From positions 1-64,000 of the forward strand of contig NZ_JACCFE010000001.1 of assembly GCF_014256275.1 (NCBI RefSeq): a stretch of DNA of 64,000 nt, in the 5' to 3' direction. The DNA is from Rhodococcus sp. 4CII. GTDB taxonomy: Bacteria; Actinomycetota; Actinomycetes; Mycobacteriales; Mycobacteriaceae. Of this stretch, positions 17,379 to 25,476 are shown piece after piece (position 1 is the stretch's first letter; each line of letters begins with the position of its first letter). Under the pieces are notes generated by a model that was not told the origin of the DNA, ran no database searches, and saw only the letters and a list, made by a program, of their open reading frames with translations. Both the position numbers and the translations under genes were made by a program.

Positions 17379-18217
17379 TGGCCCGCCCCGCAGGCAACCC
17401 GGTCCTCGCCCCGATCCGTCGGTGGGTGCTGTACTCGCGCACCAACCTCACGATCAGCGTGGCCGCCGTCCTCGGAGTCCTGTTCCTCGCCGGCACCGTG
17501 TTCGGGGAACCCCCTGCGCCCACACGTACGCCGACCACAGCGGCAACGACCGACTCGACGACCACCACCGCGACGCCGTCGGACGAGATCACCTACGACC
17601 TCGTCGAGGTAACCGAGTCGGCCATCGCGGGCAAGACCGCGGCCGCGGTCGCGAAGAGTGCGCCGGCCACGGCTATGGCCTACGCACACAGCTACGTCGA
17701 CATCTCCCAGTCGAATACCGAGTGGAAGACCAAGCTCGGCCGATACACCACCGACACCCCCGGCGACACGATCGTCGCCGCACGTCCCCAGGGGCCCGTC
17801 GCGATCACCGGACCCACGACCAGCGAGATCGTCACCGGCACCGGTGGCGATCGGCGGGCCGAGGTCACCATCCCCACCCAGGCCGGCGACCTGCGCGTGA
17901 CCGTGCAGGTGGCCGAGTCCCCGAACGGGCCGAAATGGCAGGTCCAGAACCCCTTTCCCACCCTCGACCGCGACGAGGTCGGCAAGCTCGGTACCTCCCC
18001 GTCCCTGGTGAGCGACCCCGCGCCCGCCTCGCGCACGACCACCGCACCGTCGACGACAACCTCGGCGACGGAGCACACACCGTCGGCTACGTCCGACTCC
18101 GAGCCGTCACCGTCGGCTTCGTCCGACTCCGAGCCGTCACCGGGTCCGACACCGGTGCCGGTGCCCGGACCTATCCCGATCCCCGAACTCGACACGCCGA
18201 TCCCGGGGGCCCTGTGA
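17378..18217 (+). CDS. VirB8/TcpC-like bitopic protein
   Basis: 279 residues. A short basic cytoplasmic part is followed by one helix (LTISVAAVLGVLFLAGTVFG), a Thr-rich linker, a folded domain at about 70-200 (ATAMAYAHSYVDISQSNTEW, RVTVQVAESPNGPKWQVQN), and a repetitive Ser/Pro/Glu tail (SDSEPSPSASSDSEPSPGP). The NTF2-like strand pattern and topology fit the VirB8/TcpC scaffold class. It is one of three such bitopic proteins in the region (4071, 17378, 19799). The start overlaps the previous stop (TGATG). Confidence 0.65.
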   Translation: MARPAGNPVLAPIRRWVLYSRTNLTISVAAVLGVLFLAGTVFGEPPAPTRTPTTAATTDSTTTTATPSDEITYDLVEVTESAIAGKTAAAVAKSAPATAMAYAHSYVDISQSNTEWKTKLGRYTTDTPGDTIVAARPQGPVAITGPTTSEIVTGTGGDRRAEVTIPTQAGDLRVTVQVAESPNGPKWQVQNPFPTLDRDEVGKLGTSPSLVSDPAPASRTTTAPSTTTSATEHTPSATSDSEPSPSASSDSEPSPGPTPVPVPGPIPIPELDTPIPGAL

Positions 18218-19761
18218 CCCTGCGCCGGCGCGGGACCGCGCTGCTCCTCGCGGCCGCGGCCACCACAGTCCTCGGGACAACGGCGTGCGCACCCCAGCCG
18301 GTCATTGCTCACGATCGGTGCAAGACCACCTCCGCCGACAACGACCCGAGCATTGGTGGCCAGATGCGGGCGTCCGGGCCGATCACTGCGCCCACGAAGG
18401 CGGGGACCACCACGTTCACCTCCGGTTTCGGGCCACGATGGGGTACCGAGCACAAGGGCGTCGACTTCGCCGGCGCAATTGGTACCCCGATCTACGCCGC
18501 CCTCGACGGCGTCGTGGTCCGCTCCGGTACGGCCACGGGATTCGGGCACTGGATCGTCGTCGATTCCCTCGTCGGCGACACACCGATCTCTACCGTGTAC
18601 GGCCACATGTTCGCCGACGGGCTGATCGCCCGTGAAGGACAGCAGGTCAAGGCCGGTGACCACATCGCCAATATCGGCAACGACGGTGAGTCCACCGGCG
18701 CCCACCTGCATTTCGAATACTGGGAAGGCGGCCGCTTCCAAGGCGGCACCGCCGTCGACCCGATGACCAAGCTCGGCGGCGCCGCAACGACCACCAATAC
18801 CGCCGCGGATTCGGACAACATTGAGCTCGCGGCCGCGACATCGCCGATCGACTGCGCGGGCTTCGGCACCGTCGGTGGTGGTGAGCTGGCCGCCGGATCG
18901 GTGCCACCAGAATTCGACCCGTGGATCCGCAAAGCCGGCAGCATCTGCCCCGGCATTCGGCCCCCGATCCTGTCCTCGCAGCTATACGCCGAGAATCAGT
19001 TTCGGCACGGCGCCAACGCCCCAGTCTCACCGTCGGGTGCACTCGGGCCCGCGCAGTTCATGCCCGGAACCTGGGCGACCTGGGGCAAGGACTACGACGG
19101 CGACGGCAAGGTCGACCCCAATTCGATCGGCGACGCCGTCATGGCTCAAGGGCATTTCATGTGCGCCCTCAACGACCAGGTCAACGCCGCGCTCGCGGCC
19201 GGCACCGTGGCAGGAGATCCGGTCGAGCTGTCGCTGGCCGCGTACAACGCCGGTTTCGGTGCGGTGCAGTCGCACCGCGGCATTCCCCCGTATGCCGAGA
19301 CTCAGAACTACGTCGCGAAGATCGTCCTCGGTCAGGCCAAGTACACGTCCCTGAGTTCCACCGGCCTCCTGGTCCCGAACGGGTCGAAGGACGGCGGCCA
19401 GGTCGTTGCGGCCGCGCGGCAGTACCTCGGCACCCCCTATGTCTGGGGTGGAGGTAGCACCGGCGGACCGTCCGGTGGTGGCTTCGACTGCTCCGGACTG
19501 ACCAGCTACGCGGTCTTCACCGGCAGCGGTGGCAAGGTCACACTGCCACGGACCTCGGAGCAGCAGTGGACCGTCGGCATCGAGATCCCGATCGATCAGG
19601 CCCAACCAGGCGACCTCGTCTTCGGATCCTGGGCCGCTTCCGGACCGGGTCACGTCGGCGTCGCGCTGGGAGGTGGGCGCATGCTCCACGCCCCGACCAC
19701 GGGTGACGTCGTGAAGGAAGCGTCATTAATGAGCGGGATGAAGGCACGGAGGGTGATGTGA
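18214..19761 (+). CDS. Lipoprotein with three cell-wall hydrolase domains (M23, lytic transglycosylase, NlpC/P60)
   Basis: 515 residues from GTG 18214, overlapping the preceding stop. The signal peptide ends in the lipobox LGTTAC. Domain 1 (about 55-185) is an M23 endopeptidase with HKGVDF near residue 80 and HLHFE near 163. Domain 2 (about 235-370) is SLT-like (NQFRHGANAPVSPSGALGPA, QFMPGTWATWGKDYDGDG). Domain 3 (about 395-510) is NlpC/P60 with the catalytic FDCSGL near 424 and GHVGVAL near 479. It would open peptidoglycan for the mating channel (VirB1/TcpG role), combining glycan-strand and peptide cleavage in one exported protein. Confidence 0.9.
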   Translation: MTLRRRGTALLLAAAATTVLGTTACAPQPVIAHDRCKTTSADNDPSIGGQMRASGPITAPTKAGTTTFTSGFGPRWGTEHKGVDFAGAIGTPIYAALDGVVVRSGTATGFGHWIVVDSLVGDTPISTVYGHMFADGLIAREGQQVKAGDHIANIGNDGESTGAHLHFEYWEGGRFQGGTAVDPMTKLGGAATTTNTAADSDNIELAAATSPIDCAGFGTVGGGELAAGSVPPEFDPWIRKAGSICPGIRPPILSSQLYAENQFRHGANAPVSPSGALGPAQFMPGTWATWGKDYDGDGKVDPNSIGDAVMAQGHFMCALNDQVNAALAAGTVAGDPVELSLAAYNAGFGAVQSHRGIPPYAETQNYVAKIVLGQAKYTSLSSTGLLVPNGSKDGGQVVAAARQYLGTPYVWGGGSTGGPSGGGFDCSGLTSYAVFTGSGGKVTLPRTSEQQWTVGIEIPIDQAQPGDLVFGSWAASGPGHVGVALGGGRMLHAPTTGDVVKEASLMSGMKARRVM

Positions 19762-19798
19762 TGAGTGGACTGCCCGCAACTGCCGCAGGAGGACCGAG

Positions 19799-20386
19799 AT
19801 GAGCGTGCGTCGATTCCTGGCCGTGGTGGTGCTCCTCGGCGCCCTGGTCGCCATCCTCGTCTATGCGTGCCGGCCGAACGGAGAAGATCCGCAAACCTTG
19901 CCTGCAGAGACGTCGACGACGTCCGCCCCTGCGCCGTCGATCACCGTTGCTCCAGTACCTCCGCCGACCGCTGCGACACCGGCGCCAGGCGCCGCGGCGG
20001 CGGAGGAGGCAGCCCGCCAGGCCCTGGCTGTCGCGTTCACCTGGTACCCGGCCACCGACCAGTCCCCCAATGACGGCTTCATCCGGGCTCGACAGTGGCT
20101 GACCGACAGCCTGGCATCGCAAGTGGCCGTCCCGGTCACGACCGAACGCGGACCCGGAGTGCAATGGGGACAATGGGCCACCGCGAACTCGAAGGTCGTC
20201 GCCGACGTGATGATCGGCTGCTCCGGGTGCCCGCCCGATACCGATACCCTCATTCACCGAGTCGCCACCATCCATCAGACCGCGATCACCGGTGACAATG
20301 CAGTCCCCGTCGCCCCCGACACCACCGTCTGGGTCACCCTCACCAAGGCCGGGGACAGCTGGCTCATCGACACCATCCGGTACTGA
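19799..20386 (+). CDS. Membrane-anchored VirB8-like (NTF2-fold) protein
   Basis: 195 residues from ATG 19799 (AGGAGG 9 nt upstream). There is one N-terminal helix (FLAVVVLLGALVAILVYA), a Thr/Pro/Ala linker and a C-terminal domain of about 130 residues (QALAVAFTWYPATDQSPNDG … VTLTKAGDSWLIDTIRY) whose last strand ends W-LIDTI-Y, like other NTF2-fold conjugation proteins. It lies in the rightward operon between the wall hydrolase and the lipoprotein. Confidence 0.6.
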   Translation: MSVRRFLAVVVLLGALVAILVYACRPNGEDPQTLPAETSTTSAPAPSITVAPVPPPTAATPAPGAAAAEEAARQALAVAFTWYPATDQSPNDGFIRARQWLTDSLASQVAVPVTTERGPGVQWGQWATANSKVVADVMIGCSGCPPDTDTLIHRVATIHQTAITGDNAVPVAPDTTVWVTLTKAGDSWLIDTIRY

Positions 20387-20448
20387 AACCAGTAGTCACC
20401 GCACCGAGTTCGATAACGCCGCCCTGCGGCAACAGGAGGGGAAACTAG

Positions 20449-21015
20449 ATGTCCAACCGCAGCCGCATGCTCGTCGGCCTCGCTCTCACCAGCATGATCG
20501 CCGCCACCCTGACCGCATGCTCCGGCTCGTCGAGCGATGACGGTCGGCCCGGCACCGTCACGCCCGCCGAATCGTCCGGCGGATCCGACGGTTGGGACGG
20601 CAACATCGCCATCGGCGTCGGCAACCGCAAAGGCGTCGACCTCGTGACCCTTCCCGCCCCGGACCAGGTCGATGTCCAGTGCCACGGCGAGGGTGACAAT
20701 CTCACCGTCGACATCACCGCACCGAACGGGTGGCACGCCACCCTCACGCACGGATCCCAGACCATCACGGTCGAGAACGAGACCCTCAGCTACCCAGCTC
20801 ACGACTTCGCCGAATCCCCGGGGGCGATCGAGGCCGTCAACCGAACACGACCGAAGGGCAGCACAAAGCAGTATCCACTCGGCGTTACCTGGGACAAGCC
20901 ATCGGTCGGAGAGGTCGAGATCCAGGTCGACGCCGACACCCCACCGCACTGGATGGTGAACTCCCCGTACGAGGACTTCGACATGTACATGCACATCAGC
21001 TGCGGCCTGAAGTAA
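20449..21015 (+). CDS. Transfer-region lipoprotein (paralogue of the 3443 gene)
   Basis: 188 residues from ATG 20449 (ACAGGAGGGG upstream). The signal peptide ends in the lipobox ATLTAC. The mature domain carries VDVQCHGEGDNLTVDITAPN and LTHGSQTITVEN, matching the lipoprotein at 3443-4000 block by block, including a single conserved Cys early and one near the C-terminus (HISCGLK), which may form a disulfide. It is the last gene of the rightward transfer operon. Confidence 0.75.
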   Translation: MSNRSRMLVGLALTSMIAATLTACSGSSSDDGRPGTVTPAESSGGSDGWDGNIAIGVGNRKGVDLVTLPAPDQVDVQCHGEGDNLTVDITAPNGWHATLTHGSQTITVENETLSYPAHDFAESPGAIEAVNRTRPKGSTKQYPLGVTWDKPSVGEVEIQVDADTPPHWMVNSPYEDFDMYMHISCGLK

Positions 21016-21041
21016 GAGCCGACGCGACGCACCTTCCGCGC

Positions 21042-21066
21042 GGGGACGTGTCGTCTACGCAGTTCA
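21042..21066 (-). repeat. 25-bp gene-edge repeat, copy 4
   Basis: Minus-strand copy (TGAACTGC…, ACGACACGTCCCC), 27 bp after the end of the transfer operon. It is the only copy between 3.4 and 40 kb. Confidence 0.9.
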
Positions 21067-21290
21067 AAGCATCAATTGAGCGGCGACAGACCGCGATCTA
21101 GGCGCCCCGGGGCTTCACCGCCAGCACCAGGACAAGCGTCCGATCCGACACCCTCCTTACTGATGCGTAAGATAGTGCCGCGCCTTCAGGTGTGAAGGTT
21201 TCCCGGTTCTTGACGACTTCGGTTCCGGATGTGGCGGCCGGCATGGCTCAGTGCCTGGCCACACCTGCCTATCCCCCGGTGGTGCTAGCT

Positions 21291-22115
21291 GTGTCTGTTC
21301 GACGTATCCATCATCTGAATTGCGGATCCTTCGATTCGCTCGCAAGCGGCCCCCTGGTCTCGCATGTCCTGCTGTGCGAGACGAACGACGGCCTGGTCCT
21401 AGTCGACAGTGGAATCGGCCGGTCGGATATTGCCGCGCCGAAAAATCGGCTCGGCCGCGTCGCCCTGGCCCTCGGGCCGGCGTTGCGCGTGGAGGAGACG
21501 GCCGCACATCAAATCGAAGCCCTCGGCTACCAACTCTCGGACGTGCGCCACATCGTGGCGACGCACCTGGACTACGACCACATCGGTGGCGCACTCGACT
21601 TTCCTCACGCAACAGTGCACACGACAGCCGCCGAACTCCGCACCGCGCAAGCGCGGCGCCGGCTACCCGAGCGTCTCCGGTATCGCCGCCCGCACGTCGA
21701 GGCGATCACCTCGTTCCAGACGTACGACGGGACCGGAGAAGAGCTACTCAGCCTTCCCACCGCACACCCGATCATCGGAGTCGAAGACGTGTGGCTCGTC
21801 CCGTTGCCCGGACATTCCATCGGCCATGCCGGTGTCGCGGTCCGAACCAGCAACCGCGGTTGGCTGTTTCATGCGGGAGATGCCTTCTACCATCGAGCAG
21901 CACTCTCCCCCAGTCGATCTGCACCAATAAGCCGCGCCGCGGCGCTGGGTGCGATCGAGCTGACTCTGGCCTCAATTCCCGCGAAAGTCCGTGCAAATCA
22001 CCAGCAACTCCGCAAACTCGCACACGACCCCTCACAGCGAGTGTCCGTCTTTTGTGCGCACGATGCGATTCTGTTCGATCGGCTTCGCGCAGAACAGAGC
22101 CCGATTTTCCCCTGA
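21291..22115 (+). CDS. Metallo-beta-lactamase-fold hydrolase (lactonase-like)
   Basis: 274 residues if started at GTG 21291 (VSVRRIHHLNCGSF), where the domain begins; ATG 21243 is an alternative, and neither has a strong ribosome site. The metal motif reads THLDYDHIGG (H-x-D-x-D-H, a variant in which the second His is Asp). Later metal ligands appear as LPGHSIGHAGV, LFHAGDAFYH and FCAHDA. This pattern matches the AHL-lactonase-like branch of the MBL superfamily. The substrate is unknown. It is followed 44 bp later by the PAS/GAF-like gene. Confidence 0.8.
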   Translation: MSVRRIHHLNCGSFDSLASGPLVSHVLLCETNDGLVLVDSGIGRSDIAAPKNRLGRVALALGPALRVEETAAHQIEALGYQLSDVRHIVATHLDYDHIGGALDFPHATVHTTAAELRTAQARRRLPERLRYRRPHVEAITSFQTYDGTGEELLSLPTAHPIIGVEDVWLVPLPGHSIGHAGVAVRTSNRGWLFHAGDAFYHRAALSPSRSAPISRAAALGAIELTLASIPAKVRANHQQLRKLAHDPSQRVSVFCAHDAILFDRLRAEQSPIFP

Positions 22116-22159
22116 CCCAACGCTTACATAGGGTTGAGGTTGATGGAGGGGAGTTCTAC

Positions 22160-23284
22160 GTGACAGACGTACTCGAAGGCCGCCAACAGAATGGCGCCTC
22201 AGAAACCGGCAATCAAGGCTGGGTAATTTTCGAAACTCTCGGTGTCGATGCAGGTCAAGAGCCTTGCGTCGTCTCCGAAGGCGGTCTCGCGCGCGACTTC
22301 GCGAGCCGGATGAAAAGGAGCTGGAGCGTCGCGACGAACCGTGGCGACGCCGCCAAACTCCGCGAGGCAGCACAGAAAGCCATCAGCGCCGTCCTCAAAG
22401 CCCGTAAACCACTTCATGATCGGGTTTGGTTGTCGCAGAACCGAACCGCGGTATCTTATGCGGCCCCCATCCTGTCTTCGAATGGGGAAATCTTTGGCGT
22501 GCAGGTATATATCGCAGCGGCCGGAGAAGCGCCGCCCCCTCCACGTACCGTCGGGACGTTCGAGTGGGATTTCGCCACGATGCGGTCCGAGCACACCCCT
22601 ATCGTTGAGGAGAAGATCCTCGGTATCGACACCACCCAGCCCAACCGCAGCCTTCCCGAGATCTGGCGCTTCTTCACCGCCTTCGACAAGCGCGACGCCT
22701 ACACCGTGTATGTCGGTCAGATCGGCCACGGCCAAATAGAACCCAGCCAGCCTTTTGCGGCCGAGATCAGCCTGGAGGGCGACGACAAGGTTCTACGGTG
22801 CGTGCACATGACAACCCGGGGTCGCGAGATCGGCGGCCGGAAGACCATTGCCGGCCTCATCCACGACCTCACCGACGAGACACACCCCAAGCGGGATTTC
22901 CACCGCGAGTACAGCAAGACCCAGGCCATGACGATCGAGAAGTCGCTTGCCGAGCCGATGGGCATCGGATACCTGGAGCTGATCACGGGCCTGTTCCTGG
23001 AATGGGATGTCACACCTCCTGGACCGCTCGCTCGCTGGCGCACCGAGGTCGCTGAGATCCACGAGAAGAGCCGAGATGCATTTCTCCATGCCCGGGAATC
23101 ACTTCGGAACGGAGACGCCCTCAGCCTCGACGTGGTGCTGTTCGTCCGGTTCTCCGAGTCGGAGGCGTGGACACCCGCCGAGCTGACCATCACCGGAGTG
23201 GCTACAGCCAGCGCCGAGCACGGTGTAACGGTGGTGCAAGCGATGGTGCTGGTACGCCCCGGCACCGGCCCGCTGTGCTGGTAG
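22160..23284 (+). CDS. PAS/GAF-like sensory protein, unknown ligand
   Basis: 374 residues from GTG 22160, chosen because GGAGGGGA lies 7 nt upstream. Residues 1-130 look like a GAF-type module (RTAVSYAAPILSSNGEIFGVQVY). Residues about 135-260 resemble a PAS-like fold (VGTFEWDFATMRSEH … KTIAGLIHDLTDET), followed by a further domain of about 110 residues. No kinase, cyclase or HTH output domain is visible. Similar two-module proteins of unknown function occur in Rhodococcus and mycobacteria. It probably shares a transcript with the MBL-fold gene. Confidence 0.5.
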   Translation: MTDVLEGRQQNGASETGNQGWVIFETLGVDAGQEPCVVSEGGLARDFASRMKRSWSVATNRGDAAKLREAAQKAISAVLKARKPLHDRVWLSQNRTAVSYAAPILSSNGEIFGVQVYIAAAGEAPPPPRTVGTFEWDFATMRSEHTPIVEEKILGIDTTQPNRSLPEIWRFFTAFDKRDAYTVYVGQIGHGQIEPSQPFAAEISLEGDDKVLRCVHMTTRGREIGGRKTIAGLIHDLTDETHPKRDFHREYSKTQAMTIEKSLAEPMGIGYLELITGLFLEWDVTPPGPLARWRTEVAEIHEKSRDAFLHARESLRNGDALSLDVVLFVRFSESEAWTPAELTITGVATASAEHGVTVVQAMVLVRPGTGPLCW

Positions 23285-23310
23285 TACACCATTCAATAAC
23301 AGCGGCAAGC

Positions 23311-23342
23311 GATCTCGCCCGCCCAGCGTGATGGGCGAGATC
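23311..23342 (+). terminator. Hairpin after the PAS/GAF-like gene
   Basis: GATCTCGCCC and GGGCGAGATC form a perfect 10-bp stem around a 12-nt loop, 27 bp after the stop codon. There is no T-tract, as often in actinobacteria. Confidence 0.65.
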
Positions 23343-23666
23343 GACACACCGCTCCGATCGTTCGGTTGCAGAGTTCCTGAGGACTGCTAATCTGAGGTCC
23401 GCGCTCCCCACCCGGGAGTTTCCTGAGGCTTGTCGTAGTCGGCTTCAGAAGAGGCAAAACAACGTGTGGCACACGTGTATCTTCTTGCGCCACACCGTTC
23501 CCGGGGGTGGGTTATGTCGATTCGAGCAACCGAGCTACTTCTCTCAGCGCTCAGCGTTGCGAAGAAGTGGGACCTCGGGGGGTCGACGCAGAAATCGTCC
23601 TTCGCCGGCCGATCGTTACGCCTCAGCAACACATCCCCAGCAGCCCTGCGCCCGACTGCACAATCC
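23343..23666. other. Intergenic region with no recognisable gene
   Basis: 324 bp between the terminator hairpin and the end of the leftward HTH gene. Short open frames exist on both strands, but none has a ribosome site or protein-like composition. Confidence 0.5.
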
Positions 23667-24134
23667 TCAGTCGAGTGGCGGCCGGGCGCGCCCACGCTCG
23701 TACGCCGCTCGAATCTCGGTAACGGACACTCCGAGTTCGCCTGCAAGCCGTTCAGCGACAGCATCGCCGAGCTTGGCGTGTCCGCGTTCGAGCGCGGCGA
23801 GGAGGGATGTCGACACGCCGATAATCCCGGCGAGCTGCGCTTGGGTTCGACCAGTCAGCTCGCGCAGCGTGCCAAGTTTGCGTTCCTCGACGGGGACATC
23901 TATCACCTCGTCCATTCGCAGTCCGAGAATTTCCACAACCCTCATCAATCGATCGACCTGAGGGGTCGATCGACCCACTTCCCATGCCGAGATCGTGGCC
24001 GTGCTCACATCGGCACGCAGGGCGAGTTCGCCCTGCGCCAAGTGCTTGTCGATACGCGCCTCGGAGAGCCGGGAAGGCACGAACCCATCCAGTGTTCGCC
24101 GGCTCATCCTGGGCAACCTCGCATAACGAGCCAT
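23667..24134 (-). CDS. XRE-family regulator with two helix-turn-helix domains
   Basis: 155 residues from ATG 24134. HTH 1 (about 25-75) includes GELALRADVSTATISAWEVG. HTH 2 (about 90-140) includes TGRTQAQLAGIIGVSTSLLA and ends ELGVSVTEIRAAYERG. Two Cro/CI-type domains in one chain can bind a dyad as a monomer. Its promoter faces the WhiB-like operon across a 207-bp gap containing two strong hairpins, so it may control that operon or itself. There is no sensor domain. Confidence 0.85.
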   Translation of the reverse strand: MARYARLPRMSRRTLDGFVPSRLSEARIDKHLAQGELALRADVSTATISAWEVGRSTPQVDRLMRVVEILGLRMDEVIDVPVEERKLGTLRELTGRTQAQLAGIIGVSTSLLAALERGHAKLGDAVAERLAGELGVSVTEIRAAYERGRARPPLD

Positions 24135-24254
24135 GCTGCCCGACCTCCAGGACTGTTGTCACAAAAAAGTACGATAAACAAGAGCGATAAGGTGTAAGAC
24201 TATATTAGAATCCCAAGGGGGATGAGCACCTGACTTCCCCCACACAACAAGAAA

Positions 24255-24283
24255 CCCCCCGATCGCTACCAACGATCAGGGGG
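24255..24283 (-). terminator. Hairpin with T-rich tail on the minus strand
   Basis: CCCCCCGATCG pairs with CGATCAGGGGG around CTACCAA (one mispair). Read leftward it is followed by TTTCTTGT, so it could end leftward or antisense transcripts before the HTH gene. Confidence 0.6.
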
Positions 24284-24287
24284 CCTC

Positions 24288-24319
24288 GACCGGAGCGGGG
24301 CTGCAACCCCTAGCCGGTC
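24288..24319. promoter_or_regulatory. Leader hairpin upstream of the WhiB-like gene
   Basis: GACCGG-agc-GGGG-ctgcaa-CCCC-tag-CCGGTC, two nested stems ending 22 bp before ATG 24342. It would lie in the 5' leader of the interrupted WhiB-like gene and could act on translation or attenuation. Confidence 0.5.
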
Positions 24320-24560
24320 ATAGCAGATTGGAACCTCTGCAATGAACACGTTAGCTGGCGCTCTAATAGAGCGTCCCAAGAAGCACCTATCCGCAACCCG
24401 ATCGTTGGCAACTGCAAGTGCCGCTGACCTGGTACGCATCACGTCCCTGCACTCGACAATGGACGGACGCTGCACCGGATGCGGCTATGAGCCGACCATC
24501 ATCAAACCGCTGTGCCCAGAGGCCGCGGCAGCACTACGTGAGCTGACACAGCGCGATGCG

Positions 24561-24608
24561 TGTCGACCGTCACGTAATTCCCCAGGGGTGTCCGTCACGT
24601 AATTCCCC
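24561..24608. repeat. Left terminal repeats of the IS21-family element
   Basis: The terminus TGTCGACC is followed by GTCACGTAATTCCCC at 24569-24583 and again at 24594-24608. Confidence 0.9.
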
Positions 24609-24658
24609 ATGCTCGGGCGTGCTGAGTCGAGGGTAACCCGAGCGGGTGGGGGTGCGGA

Positions 24659-25423
24659 TCAGGTTGCGCCGGCGGTGCGATGTCCGGGTCGTTTGCGGGG
24701 TCGGTAGGACGGTCCGTCCATCAGGGTTTGGTGGCTGGTGTTGATGAGCCGGTCGAGGAGCGACTCGGCGACGACCGGGTTCGGGAACAGCGGGTACCAG
24801 TCCTTCGGGGCGCGGTTGCTCGTCAGAATCAGCGGTTTGCCGGCGATCGCCCGGTCGGAGACGAGATCGTAGAGGTCATCCGACTGGGTGGTGGTGTGCT
24901 CGCGCATCGCGAAGTCGTCGATGATCAACACCAGCGGACGGGTGTATTCGCGCATCCGCTGACCGATGGTGCGGTCGGCATGGCCACCGGCGAGGTCGGC
25001 AAGCATGCGGGAGCACTTGACGAAACGCACGTCCCCACCGCGGCGGGCGACATGATGCCCGAGTGCTTGTGCCACATGGGTTTTGCCGACCCCAACGGGT
25101 CCGTAGAGAATGACCGACTCGCCGGCGTCGAGCCAGCGCAGGGCGGCCAGGTCCCGCAGCATCGCCGCCGGGAGTTTCGGGTTCGCCGTGAAATCGAAGT
25201 CCTCGAACGTGGCCTGTTGCTCGAACCTGGCCCGCCGCAGCCGGCGGGCCAGCGCCGCCGTTTCCCGGCGGGCGATTTCGTCCTCACACAGCACTTGGAG
25301 GAATTCGAGGTGTCCGAGCTGCCCGTCCCGGGTTTGGGCGAGCCGGGCATCGAGCGTGTCGAGCATCCCGGTCAACTTCAATGTCTTCAGTGCAGCACGC
25401 AGGCTGGGATCATGAATGGTCAT
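24659..25423 (-). CDS. istB: IS21-family helper ATPase IstB
   Basis: 254 residues from ATG 25423 (AGGAGG upstream). AAA+ protein with Walker A ILYGPVGVGKTHVAQALGHH, Walker B PLVLIIDDFAMRE and sensor 1 KPLILTSNRAPKDWY. IstB remodels target DNA and activates the transposase. Length and motifs are those of a full-length family member. It lies 53 bp after istA in the same transcript. Confidence 0.95.
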   Translation of the reverse strand: MTIHDPSLRAALKTLKLTGMLDTLDARLAQTRDGQLGHLEFLQVLCEDEIARRETAALARRLRRARFEQQATFEDFDFTANPKLPAAMLRDLAALRWLDAGESVILYGPVGVGKTHVAQALGHHVARRGGDVRFVKCSRMLADLAGGHADRTIGQRMREYTRPLVLIIDDFAMREHTTTQSDDLYDLVSDRAIAGKPLILTSNRAPKDWYPLFPNPVVAESLLDRLINTSHQTLMDGPSYRPRKRPGHRTAGAT

Positions 25424-25476
25424 CACAGAAACCTCCTGGTTCAACGTGATTGCAGGACAGTTGGGTGGAGTCGAGA

